This document shows positions 39,326-48,353 of a DNA stretch of 64,000 bases, piece after piece. The notes beneath the pieces are model-generated. The model did no database searches. It was not told the origin of the DNA and saw nothing but the letters and a program-made list of their open reading frames with translations. The DNA lies in the NCBI GenBank assembly GCA_016719895.1, contig JADJYG010000001.1, positions 248,001-312,000 of the forward strand, written 5' to 3'. The first letter of the stretch is position 1, and each line of letters opens with the position of its first letter. Position numbers and translations under genes: made by a program. The DNA is from Saprospirales bacterium. Lineage in GTDB: Bacteria; Bacteroidota; Bacteroidia; Chitinophagales; Saprospiraceae.

Positions 39326-39967
39326 TTAATTTGCTGGTTGTGTGCACCATTCTTGCAGCCGGCGCACCATTTTTTGAAGACTGTAGGAGTTTTCAATGGC
39401 GGTTTGCACGTTCCAGTGCAGGTCAATAAACGGCAACATTGCCAAATTGTATTCGCTGCTTTTGGAGGTTCGGTCCAAGGGCGTAAGTTGGCGTTTGAGT
39501 TCGGCTTTTGGGGAAATGGAGGCCAATTCACGCATCATAAAGAGGCTGGTTTTATATGGGGGCCGGATTTCGAGGTTATACGGTTCTTTCAGTCGCAATG
39601 GGGTCGGTTCAGGGATAATAGTCTCATCAATTCCCAGGAAATGAGCAAATCCTCTCCGATCGGCGAGCAACCAGCTTTCCGCTTCATCCACGGCAAAGCG
39701 AAATATGAAATGAGGGTGTTTGGGTTGGTTATTCAACCAGGCAGCCTGTTCAGTTGGCGGGCAATTATTGTTATCCAGGTCTGCGAGGAGAATGATGGGA
39801 AAGGAAGCAGCCAGCGCGTTGTAGTTGGGGGTCAATTTTTTCACTTCGCTTCCCCGGACGGGGTCTTCGCGAATGATATTGAATCCTTCCGGACAAGTTA
39901 CCTGCAATAATTTTTTGATAACGTGCCGGGTAACGGGGTCTTCTCCCACGATGATGACATCCTTCAT
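39326..39967 (-). CDS. TOPRIM/DUF4276-like protein, partner of the AAA ATPase
   Basis: 213-residue protein with TOPRIM-like features. The first strand IIVGED ends in Glu9, and a later strand ends in the metal-binding pair Asp63-Leu-Asp65 (ILLADLDNNNCPP). FAVDEAESWLLAD at 91-103 matches the ExEAWLLAD helix typical of DUF4276/RloB and of the nuclease half of split OLD-like systems. It starts 2 bp after the AAA gene ends, so the two are co-translated. Such AAA plus TOPRIM pairs (PARIS, OLD-like) usually act as infection-triggered nucleases. The family is inferred from motifs; the degree of relation to DUF4276 versus DUF4435 is open. Confidence 0.65.
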   Translation of the reverse strand: MKDVIIVGEDPVTRHVIKKLLQVTCPEGFNIIREDPVRGSEVKKLTPNYNALAASFPIILLADLDNNNCPPTEQAAWLNNQPKHPHFIFRFAVDEAESWLLADRRGFAHFLGIDETIIPEPTPLRLKEPYNLEIRPPYKTSLFMMRELASISPKAELKRQLTPLDRTSKSSEYNLAMLPFIDLHWNVQTAIENSYSLQKMVRRLQEWCTQPAN

Positions 39968-39969
39968 GC

Positions 39970-41151
39970 TCAGTCAAAAAGGCTTATTTGGTTTATTTTT
40001 TTAATCTCTTTTGGGGCGGTATGCGGGGTAATGGCCTCTGCCGGCGTAAAGCCTGCATCCAGATATTTTTTGACCAATTCGATGGTATCCGCCTGTTTGA
40101 CGGAGGTACCCTCCGGGCCGGTCTCCAACACCAATACTTCCTTCGGGCTGATGGTGAGCGTATTTAACAAATCATAACTGTGGGTGGTGATGACTACTTG
40201 CCGGGTTCCGCTTTTCCGACGCTGCATTTTGCTAATAAATTCGGGCAATTGCTTCACAATTTCGGCATGGAGGTACAGTTCGGGCTCTTCCATGAGAATT
40301 GTTTCTTTCCCGTCGAGCAACGCCCACATAAAACCGATGATTCGCAGCGTACCATCTGAGAATTGGCGTTCAGTTTGTTTGGCACCCCTTTGGCGCCAAT
40401 GTTTGTACCGGGCTTCCAGGTGTGGAATGCCGGAGGGATCGTCCTTTTTTTCCACAAAAGTTAATTCGGAAAGTTGAGGAACGGCGATTTGCAATACTTC
40501 ATTGATGCGCCGCAAGTAGGAGTCTCTGGTTTTTTTGTTGGTTGAAGCGATACGCTCCAGCAAGTTGCGCCCATAAAAATCTTCCTTGTTTGCGGCGAGG
40601 AAATAGGAGTCGGCGTCGCGAACGAGTTGAGGAATGAGATGCAGGTACTGGATTTCACGCAGGAAGAAATAGACCTCTCTAAAGTCGGCATTGGAGTTGA
40701 TTTGCTCCAGGTAGGTGAATTTTCGGGTTTCATTGTCTTCATTGCCTTTGCCATTGCGTTCGAGTACCCATGAGTTTTTTTCCGCGCTCCAAACTTTTTC
40801 TTCTACTATCAATGCTTCATTTTTTAGAAATCCACCTCCTATGTTTTTAAAAGCAACAATATATCTCCACTTTGGAGCATTCGCGTCTGCTTCTCCAATA
40901 TCTATTCCGATAGAAATATCCGATTCTGTTCTGGCAGACAGGCAACGCAATTTTGAGACGCCTCCTCGTTCTTCTACGGCGTATTGTAACCCGCCGGCTT
41001 GTTTGACTAAATCACGCAGGAACCTGAATACATCCAACAGGTTGGATTTGCCAGAAGCATTGGCTCCGACGATAAAATTGCGATTAGTCAATTGAAAATC
41101 TGCCTTTTGGAAGTTTTTCCAATTTTTAAGTATAACCCGTTGAATGATCAT
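39970..41151 (-). CDS. OLD-like AAA (ABC-type) ATPase
   Basis: 393-residue ABC-type ATPase of the AAA_21 kind. The N-terminus MIIQRVILKNWKNFQKADF leads to Walker A GANASGKSN at 29-37. The ABC signature-like FSDGTLRIIGFMWAL is followed by Walker B TILMEEPELYLH, and VVITTHSYDLLN provides the switch His. This is the layout of OLD, RloA and AriA ATPases, here without a fused nuclease; the TOPRIM domain is encoded by the next gene. It is 3 bp downstream of the helicase, so it is built into the operon and not a separate unit. Likely role: sensor that keeps the TOPRIM protein silent until infection. Confidence 0.85.
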   Translation of the reverse strand: MIIQRVILKNWKNFQKADFQLTNRNFIVGANASGKSNLLDVFRFLRDLVKQAGGLQYAVEERGGVSKLRCLSARTESDISIGIDIGEADANAPKWRYIVAFKNIGGGFLKNEALIVEEKVWSAEKNSWVLERNGKGNEDNETRKFTYLEQINSNADFREVYFFLREIQYLHLIPQLVRDADSYFLAANKEDFYGRNLLERIASTNKKTRDSYLRRINEVLQIAVPQLSELTFVEKKDDPSGIPHLEARYKHWRQRGAKQTERQFSDGTLRIIGFMWALLDGKETILMEEPELYLHAEIVKQLPEFISKMQRRKSGTRQVVITTHSYDLLNTLTISPKEVLVLETGPEGTSVKQADTIELVKKYLDAGFTPAEAITPHTAPKEIKKINQISLFD

Positions 41152-41154
41152 GAT

Positions 41155-44100
41155 TTATTTTGTTTTGGCCTGCCATTCCTCCAGCGGCAGAAAATACTGT
41201 ACGCCTTTAGTCTTCAACTCAAAGGTAAGCCGTTTGGCCGGATTCTGAATCCGGTACAATTCCGGCTTTAGCCGGCAATTCACCACGATATACAGCCAGG
41301 CGGAATCGCCCAGCTGCCCCAGGCGGTTCATTTCATTTTCACTGAGCATGATGCCGCCGGTCAGCCCCCGGCCTTTTACCTCGATGTAACGTTTCAGTCC
41401 TTCCGGGCTGACGCTGCGGATATCGTAGCCTTCGTTGTTGGCGGATACGTCGTGCGGGGTCCAGCCCTGGCTGCGTTCGAAAACCTTAGCCACGTCCATC
41501 GCGATGGCTTCCACTTCGTCGTCGCGGCTCATACCGAAATTGCCTTCGTATTCTTGTTTGGTGAGCGGCACCACGTAGGCGCAGCCGAGCACTTCGGGGG
41601 CTTTGGGCGCCAGTTGGAGCATTAATTCCAGTTTGTCCAGCCGTTCTTGTTTTTTCCGGATCAGTTCATTGATGCGTTCCTGTTTCTGCTGGATTTTGTC
41701 CTGGGCTTTGGCTTCGCCCCGGATCAGCTGGGCTTGCAGTTCGCCGATTTGGGCCTGCAAATCCAGGATGACCTGGGTAAAAGCCGTTTCCAAGTAGTGC
41801 CGGCGGCGTTCGGTGTCTTTTTTGATGTGCTTTTGGGCGTCTTCAAATTGGGGAAGGGTAATGGTTTGGAAACTCCATTCCACCACCTGCTCCTGACTTT
41901 GCACAGGCGGCGGCAGTACCGGTTTAGCGAATACGGCAGGCGGTTGCAGGTCGATGAATTTGGCCGGTGAGGTTCGGGTAAACTCGCCGTTATTGAATTG
42001 CTGAACGAGCAGGAGGCGTTCGTCTACTACGCTGTCGTGCAGTTTATTCTGGCGGTTGTCGATGATCTGGGACTTGACGAAGAAGGCAAAATAGGGTTCT
42101 TTGTCTTCGGCCGAGATGAGCACGGTTCCTTTGAGCATTTCTTCCCGGCATTGGTTCCGGATCACTTTCACCAGGCTATCAAACACGGCATTACCGGGGT
42201 TGATGTAATGCACCCGGCCCAGGTCGGGCATGTTTTGATAATCGAGGAAAACCTGCTTGTCAAAACACAGCTGTATTTGGCGGACGTGATCGGCCACAAT
42301 GTTATGGTCTTCGCGAAGGGCTTGTGCGAGGCCAGCGGGTAGTGCATCGATCCGGAAAATAGCGTTGCGCACTTCGGTGCATTTACCGGCCAGGTGCGCG
42401 AAGGCTTTTTCGAAGAAGAGTTTGATATAAATGGGTTGGAGCCGCTTTTCATCGGAGTCTTCCTTCATGCCCCGGGCGTCTTTGTAATCTACGCCACTGT
42501 GGGCCAGGCGCTCGCGTTGCTCCTGAATCTTGATGGCAAACTGTTGCTGGAGTTGCTCGTTGCTTTGATTGAGCAAATCGTCGAACCCGGATCGTTGTCC
42601 CTCGAAAACGGAGTGCATAATGGCTTCGAGCGATACGTTTTCCAGCACGTCCTGGATCACATCGTACACCCGGTCGTCGCCTATATTCTGGCGGATGATA
42701 TCCAGTTTGGTGAGCAGCCGTTCCAGCACATTGCCCTCGCGGGTATTGCGGGCCACCATGTTGAACACCAATACATCCTGTTTCTGGCCGTAGCGGTGGA
42801 TGCGGCCCATGCGCTGTTCGAGGCGGTTGGGGTTCCAGGGAATGTCCCAGTTGATGAGCAGGCGGCAGAATTGCAGATTTATACCTTCGCCGGCGGCGTC
42901 GGTAGCAATCAGGATTTTTGCGTCTTTGGCAAATTCGGATTGCGCAGTGCGGCGTTCTTCCACGGATTTACCACCGTGAATGGTGGCGACAGTGTAGCCG
43001 TTATTTTCCAATCTTTCTTTGAGGTAGTCCAGCGTGTCCTTGTGTTCCGTGAAAATCACCAGTTTTTCGCCGTCCAGTACGCCCCGTGTGCGGAGCATTT
43101 CTTTTAATTCCCGGTATTTTTTTTCTTCCTGGTTTTTGTTGTACAGTTCGGTAGCCAGTTCAAACAGGGCTTTCACTTCTTTTGCTTCTTCCTGGAGCTC
43201 CTGGAGACTTTTGGCGGTAGTGAACAGTTTGAACTTGCGCGGATCGGCCATGATACCTTCCAGCGCTTCGCGTTCGCCGTCTTCCAGATCATCAAAGTCA
43301 TCGATATTTTGCACGTCGAAGCCGTCGAGCACGTGGCGTTGTTTCCAAAGATTGGGGTTTTTGTTCACCTCCTCGATGATACCCTTCAAGGCCACCCAAC
43401 GTTTGCTCAGGGTGTTTTTAATGGCATAAATAGAACTGACCAAGCGGCGCTGCATGACGGTCAGGGCTAATGAAACGTGAATATTCCGGCTATCCAGCGC
43501 TTCTTCTTTCTTTTTAGTGAGGTATTTCGTGACGGCGTCGTAGAGTTGTTTTTCCTCCGGCGTAAGTTCATAAGATACGGTTTGGGTAAAGCGCTCTTTG
43601 TATAGCGGCTTCCCGTTCCAGTCTTTCATGTCTTCTTTCAGGCGGCGGATGAAGAATTTGTTGATGCCATCGTGTTCCAATTCTTTTATCCGGGCGGAGG
43701 CCAGTTCTTCCGTGGCGAAAATATCCTCGTCCAGCAGTTGCAGCAGTTTTTTGAAGGTATCGGTACGACCGCGGTGCGGGGTAGCGGTCAACAGTAACAG
43801 GTGTTCGCATTGCTGGGAAAGCGTTTGAGCCGATTCGTAGCGTTTGGACCGGTACACCTTGTTGCCGTAGTCGTAGGCCGACAATTTGTGGGCCTCGTCA
43901 AACACGATGATATCCCAGTGCGCATTTCCTGCTACGTTGATCACATCTTCCCGGGAAATGAAGTCTATAGACGTGACGATGCGCGGGGCTGTATGAAAAA
44001 CGTTTGGGTCGGAGGAAAAACGCGCGCGGTTGACCAGCGTAAACGGGAGGTTAAACTTGACCGCCATCTCATCCTCCTGCCATTGAACGGTAAGACCGCC

Positions 44101-44568
44101 GGGCGTGATCACCAATATCCGCTCGGCCATACCGCGCATGATGAGTTCCTTCAGGAGCAGACCGGTCATAATGGTTTTACCGGCGCCGGTATCGTCGGCC
44201 AGCAGGAAACGGATTTTCGGTTGGGGTAGCAGGAATTTATACACCGCTTCCACCTGGTGCGGGAGTGGATCAACGATACTGCAATTGACAGCAAACAGTG
44301 GATCGAACTGGTAAGCGGAGTGAATACGTTCGGCCTCGGCAAACAGGGTGAACTTCACCGGGTCGCCCGTAAAATTAAAGGCGCCCTCTTCGGTCAGTAC
44401 CTGGAGGTTTTCAAATTCAGCAGTGGAAATTACTTTGGAATTGGCGCGATTGGTGTTCACGCCGGTGAAGGTGATGGACACCATGGGACCCAAGGGCTGA
44501 ATCCGGTTGATGGTAACCGGCTCAGAAGGGATTAAGTTTTTTACGATTTGGCCGGGTTTGAGGGACAT
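41155..44568 (-). CDS. SNF2-family helicase with C-terminal DUF3883 nuclease-like domain
   Basis: 1137-residue superfamily-2 helicase of the kind found with DUF1156/DUF499 genes and related to DrmD-type helicases. Motif I is LLADDTGAGKTIMTG (about 123-136), motif II VFDEAHKL (222-229), motif III LLTATPHRG, and the C-terminal helicase lobe has VIFTEHKDTLDYL, TDAAGEGINLQ and NRLEQRMGRIHRYGQ. A Lys/Glu/Gln coiled coil follows near 950-1000. The last 120 residues fit DUF3883, with the PD-(D/E)xK-like pattern Asp1049 (GYDI), Glu1063 and Lys1065 (YIEVKGR), so it may itself cut DNA. First gene of the defence operon. ATG at 44568 keeps the conserved N-terminal KPGQIVK. Confidence 0.9.
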   Translation of the reverse strand: MSLKPGQIVKNLIPSEPVTINRIQPLGPMVSITFTGVNTNRANSKVISTAEFENLQVLTEEGAFNFTGDPVKFTLFAEAERIHSAYQFDPLFAVNCSIVDPLPHQVEAVYKFLLPQPKIRFLLADDTGAGKTIMTGLLLKELIMRGMAERILVITPGGLTVQWQEDEMAVKFNLPFTLVNRARFSSDPNVFHTAPRIVTSIDFISREDVINVAGNAHWDIIVFDEAHKLSAYDYGNKVYRSKRYESAQTLSQQCEHLLLLTATPHRGRTDTFKKLLQLLDEDIFATEELASARIKELEHDGINKFFIRRLKEDMKDWNGKPLYKERFTQTVSYELTPEEKQLYDAVTKYLTKKKEEALDSRNIHVSLALTVMQRRLVSSIYAIKNTLSKRWVALKGIIEEVNKNPNLWKQRHVLDGFDVQNIDDFDDLEDGEREALEGIMADPRKFKLFTTAKSLQELQEEAKEVKALFELATELYNKNQEEKKYRELKEMLRTRGVLDGEKLVIFTEHKDTLDYLKERLENNGYTVATIHGGKSVEERRTAQSEFAKDAKILIATDAAGEGINLQFCRLLINWDIPWNPNRLEQRMGRIHRYGQKQDVLVFNMVARNTREGNVLERLLTKLDIIRQNIGDDRVYDVIQDVLENVSLEAIMHSVFEGQRSGFDDLLNQSNEQLQQQFAIKIQEQRERLAHSGVDYKDARGMKEDSDEKRLQPIYIKLFFEKAFAHLAGKCTEVRNAIFRIDALPAGLAQALREDHNIVADHVRQIQLCFDKQVFLDYQNMPDLGRVHYINPGNAVFDSLVKVIRNQCREEMLKGTVLISAEDKEPYFAFFVKSQIIDNRQNKLHDSVVDERLLLVQQFNNGEFTRTSPAKFIDLQPPAVFAKPVLPPPVQSQEQVVEWSFQTITLPQFEDAQKHIKKDTERRRHYLETAFTQVILDLQAQIGELQAQLIRGEAKAQDKIQQKQERINELIRKKQERLDKLELMLQLAPKAPEVLGCAYVVPLTKQEYEGNFGMSRDDEVEAIAMDVAKVFERSQGWTPHDVSANNEGYDIRSVSPEGLKRYIEVKGRGLTGGIMLSENEMNRLGQLGDSAWLYIVVNCRLKPELYRIQNPAKRLTFELKTKGVQYFLPLEEWQAKTK

Positions 44569-44705
44569 AGGTGGAAGACGTTTTGATGGTTTCGCGTTTG
44601 ATTACAAGGGCAAGTTTACAACTCTTGCGCCATTTTCAGGGTATTTGGGTTTAGTCAGCAATTCCCGCCGGGGTTTGTATAACGAATATGCGTAAACGCA
44701 GTAAA

Positions 44706-45000
44706 TTATACCTCACGCCGCCAAGTTTTCAGCATGATCCAGACTTCGGAAATTTTTCGTACGTGTTTAGCGCGGTTCGCGCATTCGTAGAGTATTTCCC
44801 GCAGATTTTCGCAGAAAAAATCCACAAATCACCGCAGAATCACCGCAGATCACCGCAGATCACCCTTGCAGGTCTGCGAAAATCAGCGTCTTTTTTCTGC
44901 GGAAATCTGCGGGAAATACTCTACGGCTGGTAGCACTACGCTAATTGTTAAAATTTCCGAAGTCTGGATCATGCTGAAAACTTGCCGAAACGAGGTATAA
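44706..45000. mobile_element. MITE-like element, 295 bp, possible TAAA target duplication
   Basis: The outer arms TTATACCTC...GAGGTATAA extend about 50 bp inward with few mismatches (CAAGTTTTCAGCATGATCCA and its inverse). A second inverted pair, CGTAGAGTATTTCCCGCAGA and its inverse, lies inside around tandem AATCACCGCAG units. TAAA occurs at 44702-44705 and again at 45001-45004, a likely 4-bp target duplication. No coding capacity. It lies 138 bp upstream of the defence-operon helicase, between that operon and the second SusC locus. Confidence 0.7.
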
Positions 45001-45380
45001 TAAATTCCCTGCAACCGGTCGGCTATTTGAACATTTCCGCCGGCACATCAGGCCTGCCCAAAACCGAAAAGCAAGGATTCAAACGATGTGTAGAATCAAA
45101 AAATGACAAACGCCGGGCAGTTGCAAAAAAATAGCACAAACACCCGCTTCAAATTTTCAATTCCTGATTTTCTGCGGATATTACGCCCGAAAAAGCTGAC
45201 GTCACCACACACCGGCTTTGTTCTGTCCAACCCGGGTGCTACCAAATTAAAAGCCGTTTTTTTAGAGAAACGCCTTTCCCCTGTCGAATGTCCATATGAA
45301 ATGCCTCCCTCCGGGGTATTGTATCCGTTGCACGGTTTGCAGCGTACTTGAATTCGAATCACCAACCTAATTCAACTTGT
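45001..45380. other. Intergenic region upstream of second susC
   Basis: About 380 bp between the MITE-like element and susC. No credible gene, no exact TAnnTTTG box close to the start codon, and no nearby regulator gene; the control of this locus is not visible in the window. Confidence 0.5.
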
Positions 45381-48332
45381 ATGAAGTATTTTAAACTTAA
45401 ACCAATTTTTGCCCTGGCGTTTTTTCTGCTTCTGGGCAGCTTTGCCTTTGCGCAAAGGCAAATCACCGGCGTGGTCAGAGACGCAGAAAACGGCGAACCA
45501 CTGATCGGAGCGAGTGTGCGGGCGCTGGGCACCAGCGCCGGCGCAATCACCGATGTGGATGGCCGCTACACGTTTTCCGCGCCGGAAACCGTGACGCAAC
45601 TGGAAGTATCCTATACCGGTTACGCCTCCGTCACGATCACGCTGGATGGATCGAGCGAACGCGAAATCCGGCTTTCCCCCGGGGTTACCCTGGAGGAAAC
45701 GATCGTGATCGGCTATGGAACGGTGAAAAAAGAAGACGCCACCGGCGCCATTCTTGCCGTCAGCACGGAAGATTTTAACAAAGGCGCGCTGAACTCCCCG
45801 CAGGAACTCATCGTGGGCAAGATCGCCGGCGTACAGGTGACACCCAACGCCGACCCCGGCGGTGGCGCCACAATCCGGATCCGCGGCGGCTCCTCGCTGA
45901 GCGCTTCCAACGACCCGCTGGTCGTGATCGACGGCATACCGGTAGACAACACCGGCGTCAGCGGAGAACGCAGCACGCTGAATTTCATCAACCCCAACGA
46001 TATCGAAACGTTCACGGTGCTGAAAGACGCCTCGGCTACGGCCATCTACGGTTCGCGCGCATCGAACGGCGTAATCATGATCACCACCAAAAAAGGCTCG
46101 CTGAAAAGAAGAATCGGCGTCGATTACAGCGCGAATGTCTCGTTCAGCCAACGCGCCAACGAAGTCGAAGTGCTGACCGGCGACGAATACCGCGCCCTCA
46201 TCAATACGCGCTTCGCCGACGGGCACCCGGCGCGCAACCTGGTCGGCTCCCGCAGCACCGACTGGCAGTCGGAAGTATATCAAACCGGCGTCGGGCAAGA
46301 CCACAACCTGGCCGTTTCAGGCGGCGTCGGCGTCATCCCCTACCGCGTTTCGCTGGGTTTCACCGACCGCGACGGTATCATCAAAACCGACAACTTCAAC
46401 CGCCTGACCGGGGCGCTGAACCTGTCGCCCGGCTTTTTGGACAACCGCCTGCAAGTCAACCTCAGCCTGAAAGGCATGAAAACCAAAAACTTCTTTGCCA
46501 ACCGCGGCGCCATCGGATCGGCGATTTTCTTCGACCCCACCCAAGCGGTACTGGATGCCAACAGCGAATACGGCGGTTACTTCACCTGGTTGCAACCCAA
46601 CGGCGACCCCAATGGACTATCGCCCGTTAACCCGGTAGCCCAGCTGCAAATGCAGCAGGATGAGTCGGACGTAAACCGCCTGATTGGGAATATTCAGGTC
46701 GACTACCGCTTCGGTTTCCTGCCCGAATTGCGGGCCAACCTGAACGTCGGCTACGATAAATCCAACAGCGAAGGCACCGTGACGCAACCGGCCAACTACC
46801 CCAACCAGTTCCGCCGCGATGCCCAGGGCAACCCCGATGGCGGCCTCAACCGGGCATACAGCCAGGAGAAAAAGAACGAACTGCTGGAATTTTACCTCAA
46901 CTATGTAAAGCCGATCGGTTCCACCAAACTGGACCTCATGGCCGGTTATTCCTGGCAACATTTCTTCCAGGAAGATTCGTCCAAAGCGACCAATACCAGC
47001 GGCTCGGTACTTCGCGAACCAGGCATCCGCAACCCGCGGGAATACTACCTGCTCTCGCTCTTCGGCCGCATGAATTTCAGCATCACGGATAAATACCTGT
47101 TTACGTTCACCCTGCGCCGCGACGGCACCTCGCGTTTTGCCGAAGACAACCGCTGGGGCATGTTCCCCTCTGCTGCGTTTGCCTACAAAATCCTCGACGG
47201 ACGCTCGGGCTGGCTCAACGCCCTTAAATTGCGCCTGAGCTACGGCGAAACCGGCCAGCAGGAAATCAGCTCCGACTACTATCCGTACCTGGCCCGCTAC
47301 CAGTCCAGCCTCTCGACTGCCTTGTACCAGTTTGGCGACGAGTTCTACACGACGCTGCGGCCCAACGGCTACGACGCTAAAATCAAGTGGGAAGAAACGG
47401 CCACCTACAATGCCGGCCTCGACTACGAACTGCTGAACGGCCGCGTTTTCGGCGCCATCGAATACTACTACCGCAAAACGACCGACCTGATCAACTTCAT
47501 CCCCGTACCGGCCGGAACCAACCTCACCAACTTTATCAATACCAATGTGGGCGACCTGGAAAACCGTGGCGTGGAACTGTCGATCAACACCATTCCGTAC
47601 CAAAGCGGCAACACGACCTGGGAACTGGGCGCCAACTTCACCGTCAACAAAAATGAAATCACCCGCCTGACGGCTACCGACGACCCGAATTACCTGGGCG
47701 TTGCTGTCGGTGGTATCGATGGCGCTGTAGGCAACTTCATCCAGGTGCACAGCGTAGGCTACCCGGCCAACTCATTTTTTGTTTACGAGCAGGTGTACGA
47801 CCCGCAGGGTATTCCGATCGAAGGCTTGTACGTGGACCGCAACGGCGACGGCAAGGTGACCCCGGCGGATAAATACCGCTATCAAAAACCGGTGGCCGAT
47901 TTGTTGATCGGCTTTTACACCAATGTGACCTTCGGCAAATTCGACCTTTCCGCCGGTGGCCGCGCCAGCCTGGGCAACTACGTGTACAACAACGGCCAGT
48001 CAAACCAAACGGCCTACAACAACCTGTACTCCAGCACCAACTACCTGAACAACCTTCAGGCAGTTTACCCGCAGATCGACTTTACCGTACCGCAGTATTT
48101 CAGCGACCACTTCGTGCAGGATGCGTCCTTTCTCCGGATCGACCACATTACGTTAGGCTATAATTTTGCAAATACCGGGTTTTTCCGCAACCTCCGGGTG
48201 TATGGTTCTGTTCAAAACCCGATCCTGGTAACCGATTACCAGGGCCTGGATCCGGAAGTGTTCGACGGACGCGACAGCAACGTCTATCCGCGCTCCCGCA
48301 CCTTCCTGTTTGGTTTGAACGCCAGTTTCTAA
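45381..48332 (+). CDS. SusC/RagA-family TonB-linked outer membrane transporter (second locus)
   Basis: 983-residue TonB-linked importer. The start MKYFKLKPIFALAFFLLLGS at 45381 gives a standard signal peptide ending FAFAQ. The carboxypeptidase-regulatory-like domain (QITGVVRDAENGEPLIGASV), the SusC signature LEETIVIGYGTVKKEDATG, the plug (GKIAGVQVTPNADPGGGA, ATAIYGSRASNGVIMITT) and a barrel ending RTFLFGLNASF are all present. It differs clearly from the first SusC in the window (shorter barrel loops, different plug), so it serves another substrate. It is followed after 21 bp by the SusD-like gene and then SusE. No hydrolase is attached, so the substrate glycan may be degraded by enzymes elsewhere. 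Confidence 0.95.
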   Translation: MKYFKLKPIFALAFFLLLGSFAFAQRQITGVVRDAENGEPLIGASVRALGTSAGAITDVDGRYTFSAPETVTQLEVSYTGYASVTITLDGSSEREIRLSPGVTLEETIVIGYGTVKKEDATGAILAVSTEDFNKGALNSPQELIVGKIAGVQVTPNADPGGGATIRIRGGSSLSASNDPLVVIDGIPVDNTGVSGERSTLNFINPNDIETFTVLKDASATAIYGSRASNGVIMITTKKGSLKRRIGVDYSANVSFSQRANEVEVLTGDEYRALINTRFADGHPARNLVGSRSTDWQSEVYQTGVGQDHNLAVSGGVGVIPYRVSLGFTDRDGIIKTDNFNRLTGALNLSPGFLDNRLQVNLSLKGMKTKNFFANRGAIGSAIFFDPTQAVLDANSEYGGYFTWLQPNGDPNGLSPVNPVAQLQMQQDESDVNRLIGNIQVDYRFGFLPELRANLNVGYDKSNSEGTVTQPANYPNQFRRDAQGNPDGGLNRAYSQEKKNELLEFYLNYVKPIGSTKLDLMAGYSWQHFFQEDSSKATNTSGSVLREPGIRNPREYYLLSLFGRMNFSITDKYLFTFTLRRDGTSRFAEDNRWGMFPSAAFAYKILDGRSGWLNALKLRLSYGETGQQEISSDYYPYLARYQSSLSTALYQFGDEFYTTLRPNGYDAKIKWEETATYNAGLDYELLNGRVFGAIEYYYRKTTDLINFIPVPAGTNLTNFINTNVGDLENRGVELSINTIPYQSGNTTWELGANFTVNKNEITRLTATDDPNYLGVAVGGIDGAVGNFIQVHSVGYPANSFFVYEQVYDPQGIPIEGLYVDRNGDGKVTPADKYRYQKPVADLLIGFYTNVTFGKFDLSAGGRASLGNYVYNNGQSNQTAYNNLYSSTNYLNNLQAVYPQIDFTVPQYFSDHFVQDASFLRIDHITLGYNFANTGFFRNLRVYGSVQNPILVTDYQGLDPEVFDGRDSNVYPRSRTFLFGLNASF

Positions 48333-48353
48333 ACATATAAAACGCAAATTATC

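Noticed and set aside
32177..44568. DISARM or BREX system
   Set aside because: No DUF1998 (DrmB), PLD (DrmC), BrxL or PglZ gene is seen; only the helicase, methylase and ATPase types overlap with those systems.
45103..45351. 82-codon frame upstream of the second susC
   Set aside because: No start context, no motif, and it lies in a region that must hold the susC promoter.
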